Assembly: GCA_038237625.1 (NCBI GenBank)
Contig: JBBRYM010000007.1
Location: 1 to 64,000 of the forward strand
Origin: JAWVFM01 sp038237625
GTDB lineage: Bacteria > Actinomycetota > Thermoleophilia > Solirubrobacterales > 70-9
DNA length: 64,000 nt
Reading direction: 5' to 3'
Shown here: positions 50,295 through 58,286 of the stretch, in pieces
Layout of the letters: each line of letters opens with the position of its first letter
Numbering within the stretch: the first letter of the stretch is position 1
Notes under the pieces: generated by a model
What the model was told of the DNA's origin: nothing
The model's input: the letters and a program-made list of their open reading frames with translations, nothing else
Database searches by the model: none
Program-made: the position numbers and the translations under genes

Positions 50295-50569
50295 CACGAG
50301 TCTTTATCGATCTTGTGAGATCAACGCTGACGCCGAACTCGTACACGAAATCTGCAGGAAAGGCCGCCTTCAAGTCGCATCCCATCCGTGGCGACGATGC
50401 CTTCCGACGACGCGGTGAAGCCGGCGCATGGCGCCGTGACTTCTCGCTCCTGGACAGGATCGCGTTCGCCAGAGGCGGCGGAGAGATGCTGATCGAGCTG
50501 GGTTACGAAGAAAGCGGGCTTTGGTGGCTTTCGAAGTGCAGACAGGGTCTGCGCTTCCCAGGCTCGTGA
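50295..50569 (+). pseudogene. Remnant of a sulfotransferase 3' end
   Basis: The open + frame to the TGA at 50567-50569 encodes RRRGEAGAWRRDFSLLDRIA followed by GGEMLIELGYEESGLWW. This resembles the C-terminal end of bacterial sulfotransferases (the pattern G..G.WR..F......F....G..L.ELGY). No start or PAPS-binding motifs are present, and the frame begins where homology to the permease copy stops. It is a fragment left by rearrangement. The remaining 31 bp to the permease stop show nothing. Confidence 0.5.
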
Positions 50570-50600
50570 CCGGCCACCGTCCCTCGCTGGACCTTAGGCC

Positions 50601-51464
50601 CTACAGGAGGTCCACGAACAGCCGATCGTGACGCCGGTGAACTTCGATCGCGACCGCTACCAGGAGAGCTGTCGCGCCGACGCTCACCGCTATGGACGTC
50701 CCTAGCCCCACGCTCCAGGAATCGGGGGAGCCGATCGCCGCCAGGTGGAAGAGGTTGGCGATCCCGGTGAGCGGATTCAGGTTCAACCAGCGGCCGAGGC
50801 CGCCGACCACCGTTTGCGGATACAGGATCGGCGTCAGGTAGAAGAGCACGAGCAGTGAGGCCTGGACCAGGTAGCGGACGTCGCGAAAGTAGACGTGTGC
50901 CGCCGCCAGCACGAGGCAGAGCGCCGACGTGAAGAGGACGAGCAGGAAAATCGCAGGAATCAGCAGCAGTGTGTGGAGCGCCAGGCCAACGCCGAACACG
51001 GGCAGGATCAGCACGTACAGGGCAAGGGAGATGCCGAGGCCCGGAATGTTGGCGAGGCAAGGGACGAAGACGAGAAGCGAGCGCGGAAACCAGACTTTGT
51101 CCGCGAGGGTCGAGCCATCCACGATGGCGGTCGCGCCGGCGCTCAGGCACTGGCTGAAGAAGGCCCAGGCGAACACGCCGACAACGGCGTACGCGGCATA
51201 GCTGAAGTCACCGCCCGTGCGCACGATCTTCGAGAAGACCACCGCGAGCGCGGCCGCCTGCACCGCGGGGACAGCGACGGCCCAAAGCACCCCGAACGAG
51301 GCCCGCTTGTATCGCGTGTGGAACTCGCTGCGAGCCATGATCGAGAGGACTTCCCGATGGCTCCACTGTGCGGCGAACCACTCGCGGCGCGACCCCGGCA
51401 GCGGCTCGAGGACCAGCCGCGACCGGGAGCGAGGCTCGGCGAAGGCGGGCCCTGGCCCGCTCAT
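50601..51464 (-). CDS. Wzm-type polysaccharide ABC-2 permease
   Basis: In this 287-residue integral membrane protein, the N-terminal cytoplasmic segment EWFAAQWSHREVLSIMARSEFHTRYKRA (quoted in part) is typical of TagG/Wzm/RfbA-type permeases. Six hydrophobic segments follow, with AAAHVYFRDVRYLVQASLLV and LTPILYPQTVVGGL before the last helices and RRHDRLFVDLL at the end. It pairs with the Wzt-type ATPase at 46536-47768. ATG 51464 lies 7 bp after the cupin gene on the same strand. It is the intact copy of a recent tandem duplication. Confidence 0.9.
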   Translation of the reverse strand: MSGPGPAFAEPRSRSRLVLEPLPGSRREWFAAQWSHREVLSIMARSEFHTRYKRASFGVLWAVAVPAVQAAALAVVFSKIVRTGGDFSYAAYAVVGVFAWAFFSQCLSAGATAIVDGSTLADKVWFPRSLLVFVPCLANIPGLGISLALYVLILPVFGVGLALHTLLLIPAIFLLVLFTSALCLVLAAAHVYFRDVRYLVQASLLVLFYLTPILYPQTVVGGLGRWLNLNPLTGIANLFHLAAIGSPDSWSVGLGTSIAVSVGATALLVAVAIEVHRRHDRLFVDLL

Positions 51465-51471
51465 CGAACAA

Positions 51472-51927
51472 TCATCCGTGCCGCAGCCCCCAGTCGTAGG
51501 GGATCTCGTCCGTGAACGGGTCCTTGCGGTCGATCTCCTCCGGGTCGTGAGCGATCGTCGCGCAGTTCGCGACCAGCGCGGGCTTGCCCCCCTCCCCCTT
51601 GAAGCCGTTCCAAACCATCGGTGGGATCGTCACGAGCGCGTAGTTGAGCTCGCCGATGTGAAGCTCTTGCACGGCCCCTTCGGTTGGCGACCCCCGGCGG
51701 TCGTCGTAGCAAACCAGCTTCACCATCCCGACCGGCACCGCGTAATTGAGCGTCATTTTCTTATGGATGTGCCAACCCTTGATCACGTCCGGGTAGACGA
51801 GCGAAAAGTAGATCTCCCCGAAGCGGTCGAAGCGCTCACCGTCTTCGCGGAGCATGTGGAAGATCGCACCGCGCTCGTCGGGGATGCGTCGAAGCGGGGT
51901 CACATGGACGCCGTCGATTTCAGCCAC
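51472..51927 (-). CDS. RmlC-like cupin, sugar-nucleotide epimerase/isomerase family
   Basis: This ~151-residue cupin has HVTPLRRIPDERGAIFHMLR, YFSLVYPDVIKGWHIHKKMT and IPPMVWNGFKGEGGKPALVA, which place it in the dTDP-4-dehydrorhamnose 3,5-epimerase-like superfamily (WxcM/FdtA-type small cupins). It is much shorter than true RmlC, so the exact reaction is open. GTG 51927 is preferred because of a G-rich site before it; ATG 51939 would overlap the upstream gene by 20 bp. It is likely to work with the SDR gene it overlaps. Confidence 0.8.
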   Translation of the reverse strand: MAEIDGVHVTPLRRIPDERGAIFHMLREDGERFDRFGEIYFSLVYPDVIKGWHIHKKMTLNYAVPVGMVKLVCYDDRRGSPTEGAVQELHIGELNYALVTIPPMVWNGFKGEGGKPALVANCATIAHDPEEIDRKDPFTDEIPYDWGLRHG

Positions 51928-52897
51928 TGACCACCCCATCTAGCTGGTCGCGATTCTCAAGGCAGAACTCCACGGTCTCAGCAACGGCTTCCTCGAGTGG
52001 GGTCGAGGCGGCGAGCCCATGTTCGGCAAGTCGCTCCACCGAGACGTGGTAGGGGCGAGGGCGCTCGGCAGGGGGATCCGGGGCCTCGAGCTCCGGCCGC
52101 ATCCCCGTCTGGCGTTCGAAGGCGCCCTGGACGAGGCCGGCGACGTCGCGAATCGTCACCGCGTTCCCGGAGCCGAGGTTATAGGTCCCCGGCGGCAAGA
52201 CTGCCGCCGACCCCGTCTTGCTCGCCTCGCCGATGATTTGACAGACATCCGTGAGCGGAACGAAGTCGCGCCATTGCACGCCGGCAGTCCGAAGGCGGAG
52301 GTGGCCCTCGCGGACGCCCTGGCGACAGAGGTCGTTGACGACCAAGCTCCAGCGGTCGACATCGGGCGCGACCGGTGCGCCAACGGAGTTGGTCAGCCGC
52401 AGGATGACGAGATCGAGCTCCGCTCCCGCAATCCCTCCTAGCAGGTGCTCGGAGGCCAGGCGGGAGATCGCGTAGACGGAGATCGGCTCCGCTCGAAGAT
52501 CCTCGGTGAGGACGGCATCCTCGCTAATTCGCCGGCCGTATACATGCACGGTCGACAAGTAGACGATGCGACTAACGCCTGCCTCTCGCGCCGCCTCCGC
52601 GACGCGGAGAGTGGCCAACTCGGTGTCCGTAAGGCCGGTCGCCGGGTCCTGCTCGGCGACAACCTCGTTTTGACCAGCAAGATGGACCACGGCGCTCACA
52701 CCCGCGCACGCGTCGACGAACGGCTGCGGATCCTCGGCGAGATCGGCGATCACCTCGTGCCCGTCAAGATGCAGGAAAGGAGTGGGACGCAGCACGACTC
52801 CCGCAACCGTACGACCTGCGTCGCGCAGCATGAGAGCGAGTCGACCACCGATGTAGCCCCCCGCTCCCGTGATCAGGATCTCCGGGGCGTCCGCCAA
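51920..52897 (-). CDS. NAD-dependent epimerase/dehydratase (extended SDR)
   Basis: This 325-residue protein has ILITGAGGYIGGRLALMLRD as the Rossmann motif, VVHLAGQNEVV, and YLSTVHVYGRR with catalytic-type Ser115. In the active-site pair, Tyr142 is present (VYAISRLASEHL) but the usual Lys four residues on is Arg146. It probably acts on a nucleotide-linked sugar together with the overlapping cupin; the K-to-R change makes full activity uncertain. TTG 52897 start, divergent from a GT4 gene. Confidence 0.83.
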   Translation of the reverse strand: MADAPEILITGAGGYIGGRLALMLRDAGRTVAGVVLRPTPFLHLDGHEVIADLAEDPQPFVDACAGVSAVVHLAGQNEVVAEQDPATGLTDTELATLRVAEAAREAGVSRIVYLSTVHVYGRRISEDAVLTEDLRAEPISVYAISRLASEHLLGGIAGAELDLVILRLTNSVGAPVAPDVDRWSLVVNDLCRQGVREGHLRLRTAGVQWRDFVPLTDVCQIIGEASKTGSAAVLPPGTYNLGSGNAVTIRDVAGLVQGAFERQTGMRPELEAPDPPAERPRPYHVSVERLAEHGLAASTPLEEAVAETVEFCLENRDQLDGVVSG

Positions 52898-52991
52898 GGG
52901 ACCCGCAGTATCGCAAATGCCGCCTTTGGCTCCGCCGGGCGCCCCTGATGAGACACCATCACAGGACCCTCCCTACAGTCCTCACGTACCG

Positions 52992-54071
52992 GTGACCGAC
53001 CTGCTGATCGACGCCATGAGCCTCGGCGACGCCTCGGCGTACCGAGGGATCGGCACCTATGTCCGCCATTTGCTGCGAGGGCTGTCCGCCGACGAAAGGC
53101 TTTCGGTGACCGCACTCGTCACGGCGGGCACCCCTCTCCCGCCAGGCGTCGAGGCGGCGACCATCCGCCGGTTTGCACCGCCTCGCTATCGCTCCGCCGA
53201 GCACGACTTGCGCCTGCCTCGTGAGCTTCGCCGCCTCGAACCCAACCTCTTCCACAGCCCGACCCTGGATCCGCCTCGCCGCTCGCCGAGCCCCTGGGTG
53301 AGCACGCTCTTCGACGTCATCCCGCTGGTCCTCGACTACCAGGACCTCGCGGGCGAGCGCCGGCGCTGGCAACGGCGCGCGGCCCGATATCGCTCGGCCG
53401 CAGGCGTTATCGCCATCTCACGCCAGACCGCCGACGACGGAATTCGGCTCCTGGGACTCGACCCCAAGCGGATCGAGGTAATCCACCTCGGCGTGGGCGA
53501 TGAGTTTCGTCCCCCCACGGGCAAACGCGAAGCCGATCCCTCCTACCTCCTGCTGGCAGGCGAGTACTCGGAGCGGAAGGGGTACCAGGAGGCCTTCGCG
53601 ACCCTCGGCAGGCTTGCGGACGCCGGCTACCGCCATCGCCTGCACGTAATCGGGAGGGTCGCGCCCTGGGTCAAGCCGAGCGTCGATGCCGTGGTGTCGC
53701 GCGCCCCCTCGCCCGAGCGCATCGACGTGCTCGGCTTCGTCGATGACGTCGTGGCCGAGTACCAGCACGCCTCACTGCTACTCATGACCAGCCGTTACGA
53801 GGGGTTCGGCCTACCGATCCTCGAAGCGATGGCATGCGGAACACCGGTGGTTGGGTTCGCCAACAGCTCTATTCCCGAGGTCGTCGGCGACGCGGGCGTG
53901 CTGGTCGCCGATGGGGACGTCGAGGCGATGGCGCGCGCCGCAGGCGCCATCCTCGACGACGATCAGCGCTGGCTCGAATTATCGCAGCGCGGCATGGAGC
54001 GGGCGCGGCAGTTCACGTGGGAACGTTCGGTGAGCGCACATGCCGAGCTGTTCGCCACCCTGGGTGGCTGA
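52992..54071 (+). CDS. GT4 family glycosyltransferase
   Basis: In this 359-residue GT-B enzyme, LLIDAMSLGDASAYRGIGTY and VRHLLRGLS form the start of the acceptor domain. STLFDVIPLVLDYQDLAGER, VIAISRQTADDGIRLLGLD, LLLAGEYSERKGYQEAFATL, LLLMTSRYEGFGLPILEAMA and CGTPVVGFANSSIPEVVGDA are the donor-side motifs of mannosyl- and rhamnosyl-transferase-like GT4. GTG 52992 is chosen because an upstream in-frame start would overlap the divergent SDR gene. Confidence 0.9.
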   Translation: MTDLLIDAMSLGDASAYRGIGTYVRHLLRGLSADERLSVTALVTAGTPLPPGVEAATIRRFAPPRYRSAEHDLRLPRELRRLEPNLFHSPTLDPPRRSPSPWVSTLFDVIPLVLDYQDLAGERRRWQRRAARYRSAAGVIAISRQTADDGIRLLGLDPKRIEVIHLGVGDEFRPPTGKREADPSYLLLAGEYSERKGYQEAFATLGRLADAGYRHRLHVIGRVAPWVKPSVDAVVSRAPSPERIDVLGFVDDVVAEYQHASLLLMTSRYEGFGLPILEAMACGTPVVGFANSSIPEVVGDAGVLVADGDVEAMARAAGAILDDDQRWLELSQRGMERARQFTWERSVSAHAELFATLGG

Positions 54072-54125
54072 GATGCGGGAGGGGACGTCACGGGACCAGA
54101 CTCGAGGCGGTACCCTTCGCCGACT

Positions 54126-55112
54126 TTGAAGGCTCCGACGATCTCGGTCGTGGTGGCCACCCGCAACCGCGCTCAGCATCTTTCCGGCCTCATGGCCGCG
54201 CTCAAACGGCAGGAGAGGATTGAGGGCTTCGAATTGATCGCGGTCGATGACTGCTCGACCGACGACACTCTGGAAGTCCTTTCTCGACTCGCCGCCTCGG
54301 CGCCGTTCCCATTGACAATCCTGCGCACCGAGCGCAACGCAGGCCCCGCGGTCGCGCGAAACCTGGGCTGGCGAGCGGCTCGAGCCCCACTGATCGCGTT
54401 CACCGACGACGACTGCCTGCCCGAGCCGCGATGGCTCAGCCGAATGGTCGCTGCCATGAGCACCGCGGATGTCGTCCAGGGCCGCACAAGGTCCAGTGAC
54501 GACGCTGCAGGGCGAGGTCCGTTCGGGCGCATTCTCGCGGTCGACGAGTTTTCTTGGAAGTTCGAGACCTGCAATGTGGGCTACCGGCGCTCTGTCCTCG
54601 AGGCTGGGGACGGCTTCGACGAACGCTTCGTCATTCTCGGCGAGGACTGCGATCTCGGGTGGCGCGCGATCAGAAGCGGTGCGCAAACGGCCTGGGCTCC
54701 CGACGCGGAGGTCGTCCACCGAGTCGACACGACGGGCACTCGCATCGGCGATTGGGTTGCCAGCCTGCGGATCACGCGCCGGTTGGTGTACGCGCCCTTG
54801 CTGGTCAAGGAGCATCCGGGATTCCGGGAGAAGGTGCTGGTCGCGCGATGGTTCTGGTCGCCGCTCCAGCCACGGACCCTGGCTGCCGTCCTCGGCATTG
54901 TGATCGCCATCGGCGGACAGCGGCGCCTCGGCTCCCGGTTGATGGCCCTCGGACTGCTGCTCCCCTGGCTCCACTACCGCACGGCGATCGATCCCAGGCC
55001 CGGGCGAAGGCGCTGGGCATGGGCGGTCATACCGATGGCCTTGGTCACGGACATAGCAGCGCTCGCCGCGACCGTCGAAGGCTCCGTGCGCTACAGGACG
55101 CTGGTGCTTTAG
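54126..55112 (+). CDS. GT2 glycosyltransferase with C-terminal hydrophobic region
   Basis: In this 328-residue protein, ISVVVATRNRAQHLSGLMAA, AVDDCSTDDTLEVLSRLA, AGPAVARNLGWRAARAPLIA and FTDDDCLPEPRWLSRM give the GT-A fold and metal motif. VILGEDCDLGWRAIRSG is the catalytic region. About 90 C-terminal residues hold two or three hydrophobic segments and end SVRYRTLVL. It is a paralogue of 41423-42385. TTG start. Its stop overlaps the convergent GT4 gene by 4 bp. Confidence 0.86.
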   Translation: MKAPTISVVVATRNRAQHLSGLMAALKRQERIEGFELIAVDDCSTDDTLEVLSRLAASAPFPLTILRTERNAGPAVARNLGWRAARAPLIAFTDDDCLPEPRWLSRMVAAMSTADVVQGRTRSSDDAAGRGPFGRILAVDEFSWKFETCNVGYRRSVLEAGDGFDERFVILGEDCDLGWRAIRSGAQTAWAPDAEVVHRVDTTGTRIGDWVASLRITRRLVYAPLLVKEHPGFREKVLVARWFWSPLQPRTLAAVLGIVIAIGGQRRLGSRLMALGLLLPWLHYRTAIDPRPGRRRWAWAVIPMALVTDIAALAATVEGSVRYRTLVL

Positions 55113-56341
55113 GGCGCCCGTCGATCACCCAAGAGATCGTCCATCACGCCGACCATCTGCGCGCCGATCGCTTCCCAGCTGAAGTAGCGCTCGACGTGGG
55201 CGCGGGCGGCGCTCGCCAGGCGGCTGCAAAGCGCGTCGTCTGCCAGGAGCTCGCGGATCGCCCCCGCCATCGAGTCCGGGTCATCGGCGACCAATGCGTG
55301 CTCGTGGTCGACGATCCCGATGCCCTCGAGTCCGATGGTGGTGCCGACGAGCGGTCGGCCCGAGGCCATCGCCTCGAGCGCCTTCAGGCGGGTCCCGCTG
55401 CCGATTCGCAGGGGCACGACGACGAGTCGGGCGGGCTCGAAGTAAGGGACCATCGAGGGAACGTCGGCATGGACAGAGACGCCCGGAAGCTCTCCGAGCG
55501 CCAAGACCTCGGCGACTGGGGCACGACCGACCAGTTGCACCTCGGCCTCGGGGACGGCGGCGCGAAGCCTTGGCAACACTTCGGAGCAGAACCAGAGCGC
55601 GCCATCGACATTTGGCCAGTAGGCCAGGTGGCTCGGAAAAAGGATCCGCGGCGAGACCGGGATCGGGGTGACCCGATAGCGCGCCAGATCGGCGCCGTTG
55701 GGAATCACCGCGATCCTCTCGGCAGCCGCAGGCTCGAGGCCGCGCAGCACCTCGGCGTCCATCTCCGAGCACACGAGTACCCGGTCGAAGGAGCGCGCGA
55801 TCCGGCGCTCCACCGCCAACGCCTTGCGCCGCTCGATCTTCAGGAGCCCTCGCTGCCGGGACCGCTGCGCCCGCGCAATTTCCTGCTCGAGTGTTCGCGA
55901 CGCCAGGTTCTGCAGATCGATTGCCCACGGAGCGCTTCGCCGCCTGGGCAACAGCGCGGCCATGGCCTCGTGCTCGACGACGACCAGGTTGTAGGCCTCG
56001 TGACGGCTCCGGAGCTCCCGCGCCAGCGCGCGGCGGGCCGGGCCTGCCTGGTAGTGGTGAGCGGGGTAGCGCGAGCCGAGCGCGAGGCCGACCTGGAGGA
56101 GGCGTCGCACCGACGTGCGTTGGCTCCACGGCACCCGCCGTCTGGGGAGCTCAACAACACCGGCCGCGGCATCGCGAACCTCGTCGTCGTCGAGCTTGCC
56201 GACCGTCCAGAGATCCGTCGGGATCGCCGCCGCAAGCGCCTCGAAGAGATGTGCGAGGCGGATGTCGCCGCCCCCGAGATGATGTCCGGGGGGCTCAGGG
56301 GCCACCCACAGGGCCCGGTTGAGCCTATTTGGAGTGCTCAA
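55109..56341 (-). CDS. GT4 family glycosyltransferase
   Basis: In this 410-residue protein the N-terminal domain starts with ALWVAPEPPGHHLGGGDIRL and AHLFEALAAAIPTDLWTVG. The donor domain has RILFPSHLAYWPNVDGALWF, VSVHADVPSMVPYFEPARLV and RIGSGTRLKALEAMASGRPL. TTG 56341 overlaps the gmd stop (TTGA), so it is coupled to the GDP-sugar genes and may use their product. It is a close paralogue of 59060-60283, which lies in inverted orientation on the far side of the gmd/rmd block. Confidence 0.88.
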   Translation of the reverse strand: MSTPNRLNRALWVAPEPPGHHLGGGDIRLAHLFEALAAAIPTDLWTVGKLDDDEVRDAAAGVVELPRRRVPWSQRTSVRRLLQVGLALGSRYPAHHYQAGPARRALARELRSRHEAYNLVVVEHEAMAALLPRRRSAPWAIDLQNLASRTLEQEIARAQRSRQRGLLKIERRKALAVERRIARSFDRVLVCSEMDAEVLRGLEPAAAERIAVIPNGADLARYRVTPIPVSPRILFPSHLAYWPNVDGALWFCSEVLPRLRAAVPEAEVQLVGRAPVAEVLALGELPGVSVHADVPSMVPYFEPARLVVVPLRIGSGTRLKALEAMASGRPLVGTTIGLEGIGIVDHEHALVADDPDSMAGAIRELLADDALCSRLASAARAHVERYFSWEAIGAQMVGVMDDLLGDRRAP

Positions 56342-57324
56342 ACCGAGGCAGCCGGTGCGCCGGAGCGAAGGTGGGCGATATCCGCGTCGACCATCAGCCT
56401 CACGAGATCCTCGAAGGACGTTCGCGGCACCCACCCCAGCTCGCGCTCCGCCTTGCTTCGATCGGCAATGAGATCGTCCACCTCCGCGGGCCGCGCCAGC
56501 CTCGCGTCGGTCTTTACGTGGGCGTTGGGGTCGATCCCGACGTGCTCGAACGCGATCCGCACCAGGTCTTGAACCGAGTGGCTCTCGCCGGTCCCGATCA
56601 CGTAGTCGCCGGGCTCGTCGCGCTGCAGCATCATCCACATCGCCTCCACGTATTCGGGCGCGTAGCCCCAATCGCGGCGGGCATCGAGGTTGCCCATCCG
56701 CAGCTCTGTCTCCATTCCGAGCTTGATCGCGGCAGCTGCCCGGGTCACCTTGTGCGTGACGAACTCCAGGCCGCGACGAGGCGATTCGTGGTTGAAGAGG
56801 ATTCCCGAGGATGCGAACAGCCCGTAGCTCTCGCGGTAGTTGACGGTGATGAAGTGGCCGAAGACCTTCGCCACCCCGTACGGGCTGCGCGGGTGAAACG
56901 GCGTCAGCTCGGTCTGGGGGACCTCCCGCACCTTGCCGAACATCTCGCTGGAGGACGCCTGGTAGAAGCGCGCTCCAGGACAGACCTCGCGCATCGCCTC
57001 GAGCACCCGGATGACGCCGACGCCGGTGAATTCGGCGGTGAGCGTCGGCTGGGTCCAGGATGCCGCCACGAACGACATCGCCGCGAGGTTGTAGATCTCG
57101 ACAGGCTCACACTCGCGCATGACGTCGACGAGCGAGCGTTGGTCGAGCAGGTCGCCGGTGTGCAGGGTGATCCGGTCCCGGATCGCATCGAGGCGCTGGA
57201 AGCTCTCGGCCGAAGCGCGGCGGACGAGGCCGTGCACCTCGTAACCCTTCTCCAGCAGGAACTCGGCCAGATAGCTTCCGTCCTGGCCGTTGATCCCGGT
57301 GATGAGGGCCCGCCGCGCGCTCAC
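56338..57324 (-). CDS. gmd: GDP-mannose 4,6-dehydratase
   Basis: This 328-residue extended SDR makes GDP-4-keto-6-deoxy-mannose. It has ALITGINGQDGSYLAEFLLE (NADP-binding, Gmd type), ASSSEMFGKVREVPQTELTP with Ser126/Glu127, and SPYGVAKVFGHF with Tyr149/Lys153. NHESPRRGLEFVTHKVTRAA and MGNLDARRDWGYAPEYVEAM are diagnostic of Gmd. The GTG start overlaps the upstream reductase gene by 4 bp. Confidence 0.96.
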   Translation of the reverse strand: MSARRALITGINGQDGSYLAEFLLEKGYEVHGLVRRASAESFQRLDAIRDRITLHTGDLLDQRSLVDVMRECEPVEIYNLAAMSFVAASWTQPTLTAEFTGVGVIRVLEAMREVCPGARFYQASSSEMFGKVREVPQTELTPFHPRSPYGVAKVFGHFITVNYRESYGLFASSGILFNHESPRRGLEFVTHKVTRAAAAIKLGMETELRMGNLDARRDWGYAPEYVEAMWMMLQRDEPGDYVIGTGESHSVQDLVRIAFEHVGIDPNAHVKTDARLARPAEVDDLIADRSKAERELGWVPRTSFEDLVRLMVDADIAHLRSGAPAASV

Positions 57325-58250
57325 TCGGCCATCCTTGCACGCCACCAGTCCAGAAGGTCGCGGAGGGTCTTTGCCAGGGGAACATGAGGCTCCCAGCCGG
57401 TCGCGTCCCTGAGCCGCACTGCAGATCCGTACACCATCGACGCTTCCGCAGGGCGCGCCAGGGCCGGATCGGTGGAGGTTCTGACCGGCAGCGACGTCGC
57501 CTCGCCAAGCAACTCGATCAATCGGCTGATTGGAATACCCCGTCCGGAGCAGACGTTGAGCGTGTCGACGATCTCCCGCTCCGCGAGCAAGCGGTACGCG
57601 TCGACGACATCACGCACGTCCAGGAAGTCCCGGATTGGCGTGAGATCCCCAGTCTGGAGAACGACCTCACTCGCCCCGGCCTGCTCGGCCTCCGCGATCT
57701 GGCGGGCGAAGCTGGACGCAGCGAACGGGCCAGCCTGACCCGGCCCGGTGTGGTTGAAGGCGCGAGCGACGCAGATCCTCAGCCCCGCCGCGTCGCGAAA
57801 CTGTTCGCAGACGAGCTCCATCGCCACCTTGCTGGCCGCATACGGGCTCGAAGGACGCGTTGGCATCTCCTCGGCGATCGGCAGCCGATCCGGATCGACG
57901 CTCCCATATACCTCCCCCGACGAAACGCACAGGACGTAAGCCTCCCTGGCGGCTCGAGAAATCGAAGCGAGCAAATTGGTCACGCCCGTCGTGTTGGCCC
58001 GGAAGGTCGCCCCCACATCCCGGAAGCTCTGCGCCACCGATGCAACGCCGGCGAGGTTGACGATCACGTCGGGGGATGTGTCGGCTACGGCGCGGTCGGT
58101 CGAGGCGCTGTCGAGCAGATCGCACACGATCTCTGCCCCGCCCTCGCGCCGAGACGTGCCGACGACGTCGAAGCCGGCAAGTGACGCCGCGTCGCGCATG
58201 TGGGCACCCGCGAAGCCGCCCGCCCCGATCAGGAGCATCCGGCTGCTCAA
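57321..58250 (-). CDS. rmd: GDP-4-dehydro-6-deoxy-D-mannose reductase-like SDR
   Basis: This 309-residue SDR has LLIGAGGFAGAHMRDAASLA and VNLAGVASVAQSFRD. VSSGEVYGSVDPDRLPIAEE and SPYAASKVAMELV give the catalytic Tyr137/Lys141. ARAFNHTGPGQAGPFAASSF and LQTGDLTPIRDFLDVRDVVD match RMD. Next to gmd it most likely reduces the 4-keto sugar to GDP-D-rhamnose. A different product (for example GDP-6-deoxy-talose) cannot be excluded by eye. TTG 58250 or an internal ATG a few codons on. Confidence 0.86.
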   Translation of the reverse strand: MSSRMLLIGAGGFAGAHMRDAASLAGFDVVGTSRREGGAEIVCDLLDSASTDRAVADTSPDVIVNLAGVASVAQSFRDVGATFRANTTGVTNLLASISRAAREAYVLCVSSGEVYGSVDPDRLPIAEEMPTRPSSPYAASKVAMELVCEQFRDAAGLRICVARAFNHTGPGQAGPFAASSFARQIAEAEQAGASEVVLQTGDLTPIRDFLDVRDVVDAYRLLAEREIVDTLNVCSGRGIPISRLIELLGEATSLPVRTSTDPALARPAEASMVYGSAVRLRDATGWEPHVPLAKTLRDLLDWWRARMAE

Positions 58251-58286
58251 GCCTTCGCCTCAGGCACGTCCGGGGGATCGAGTGGT

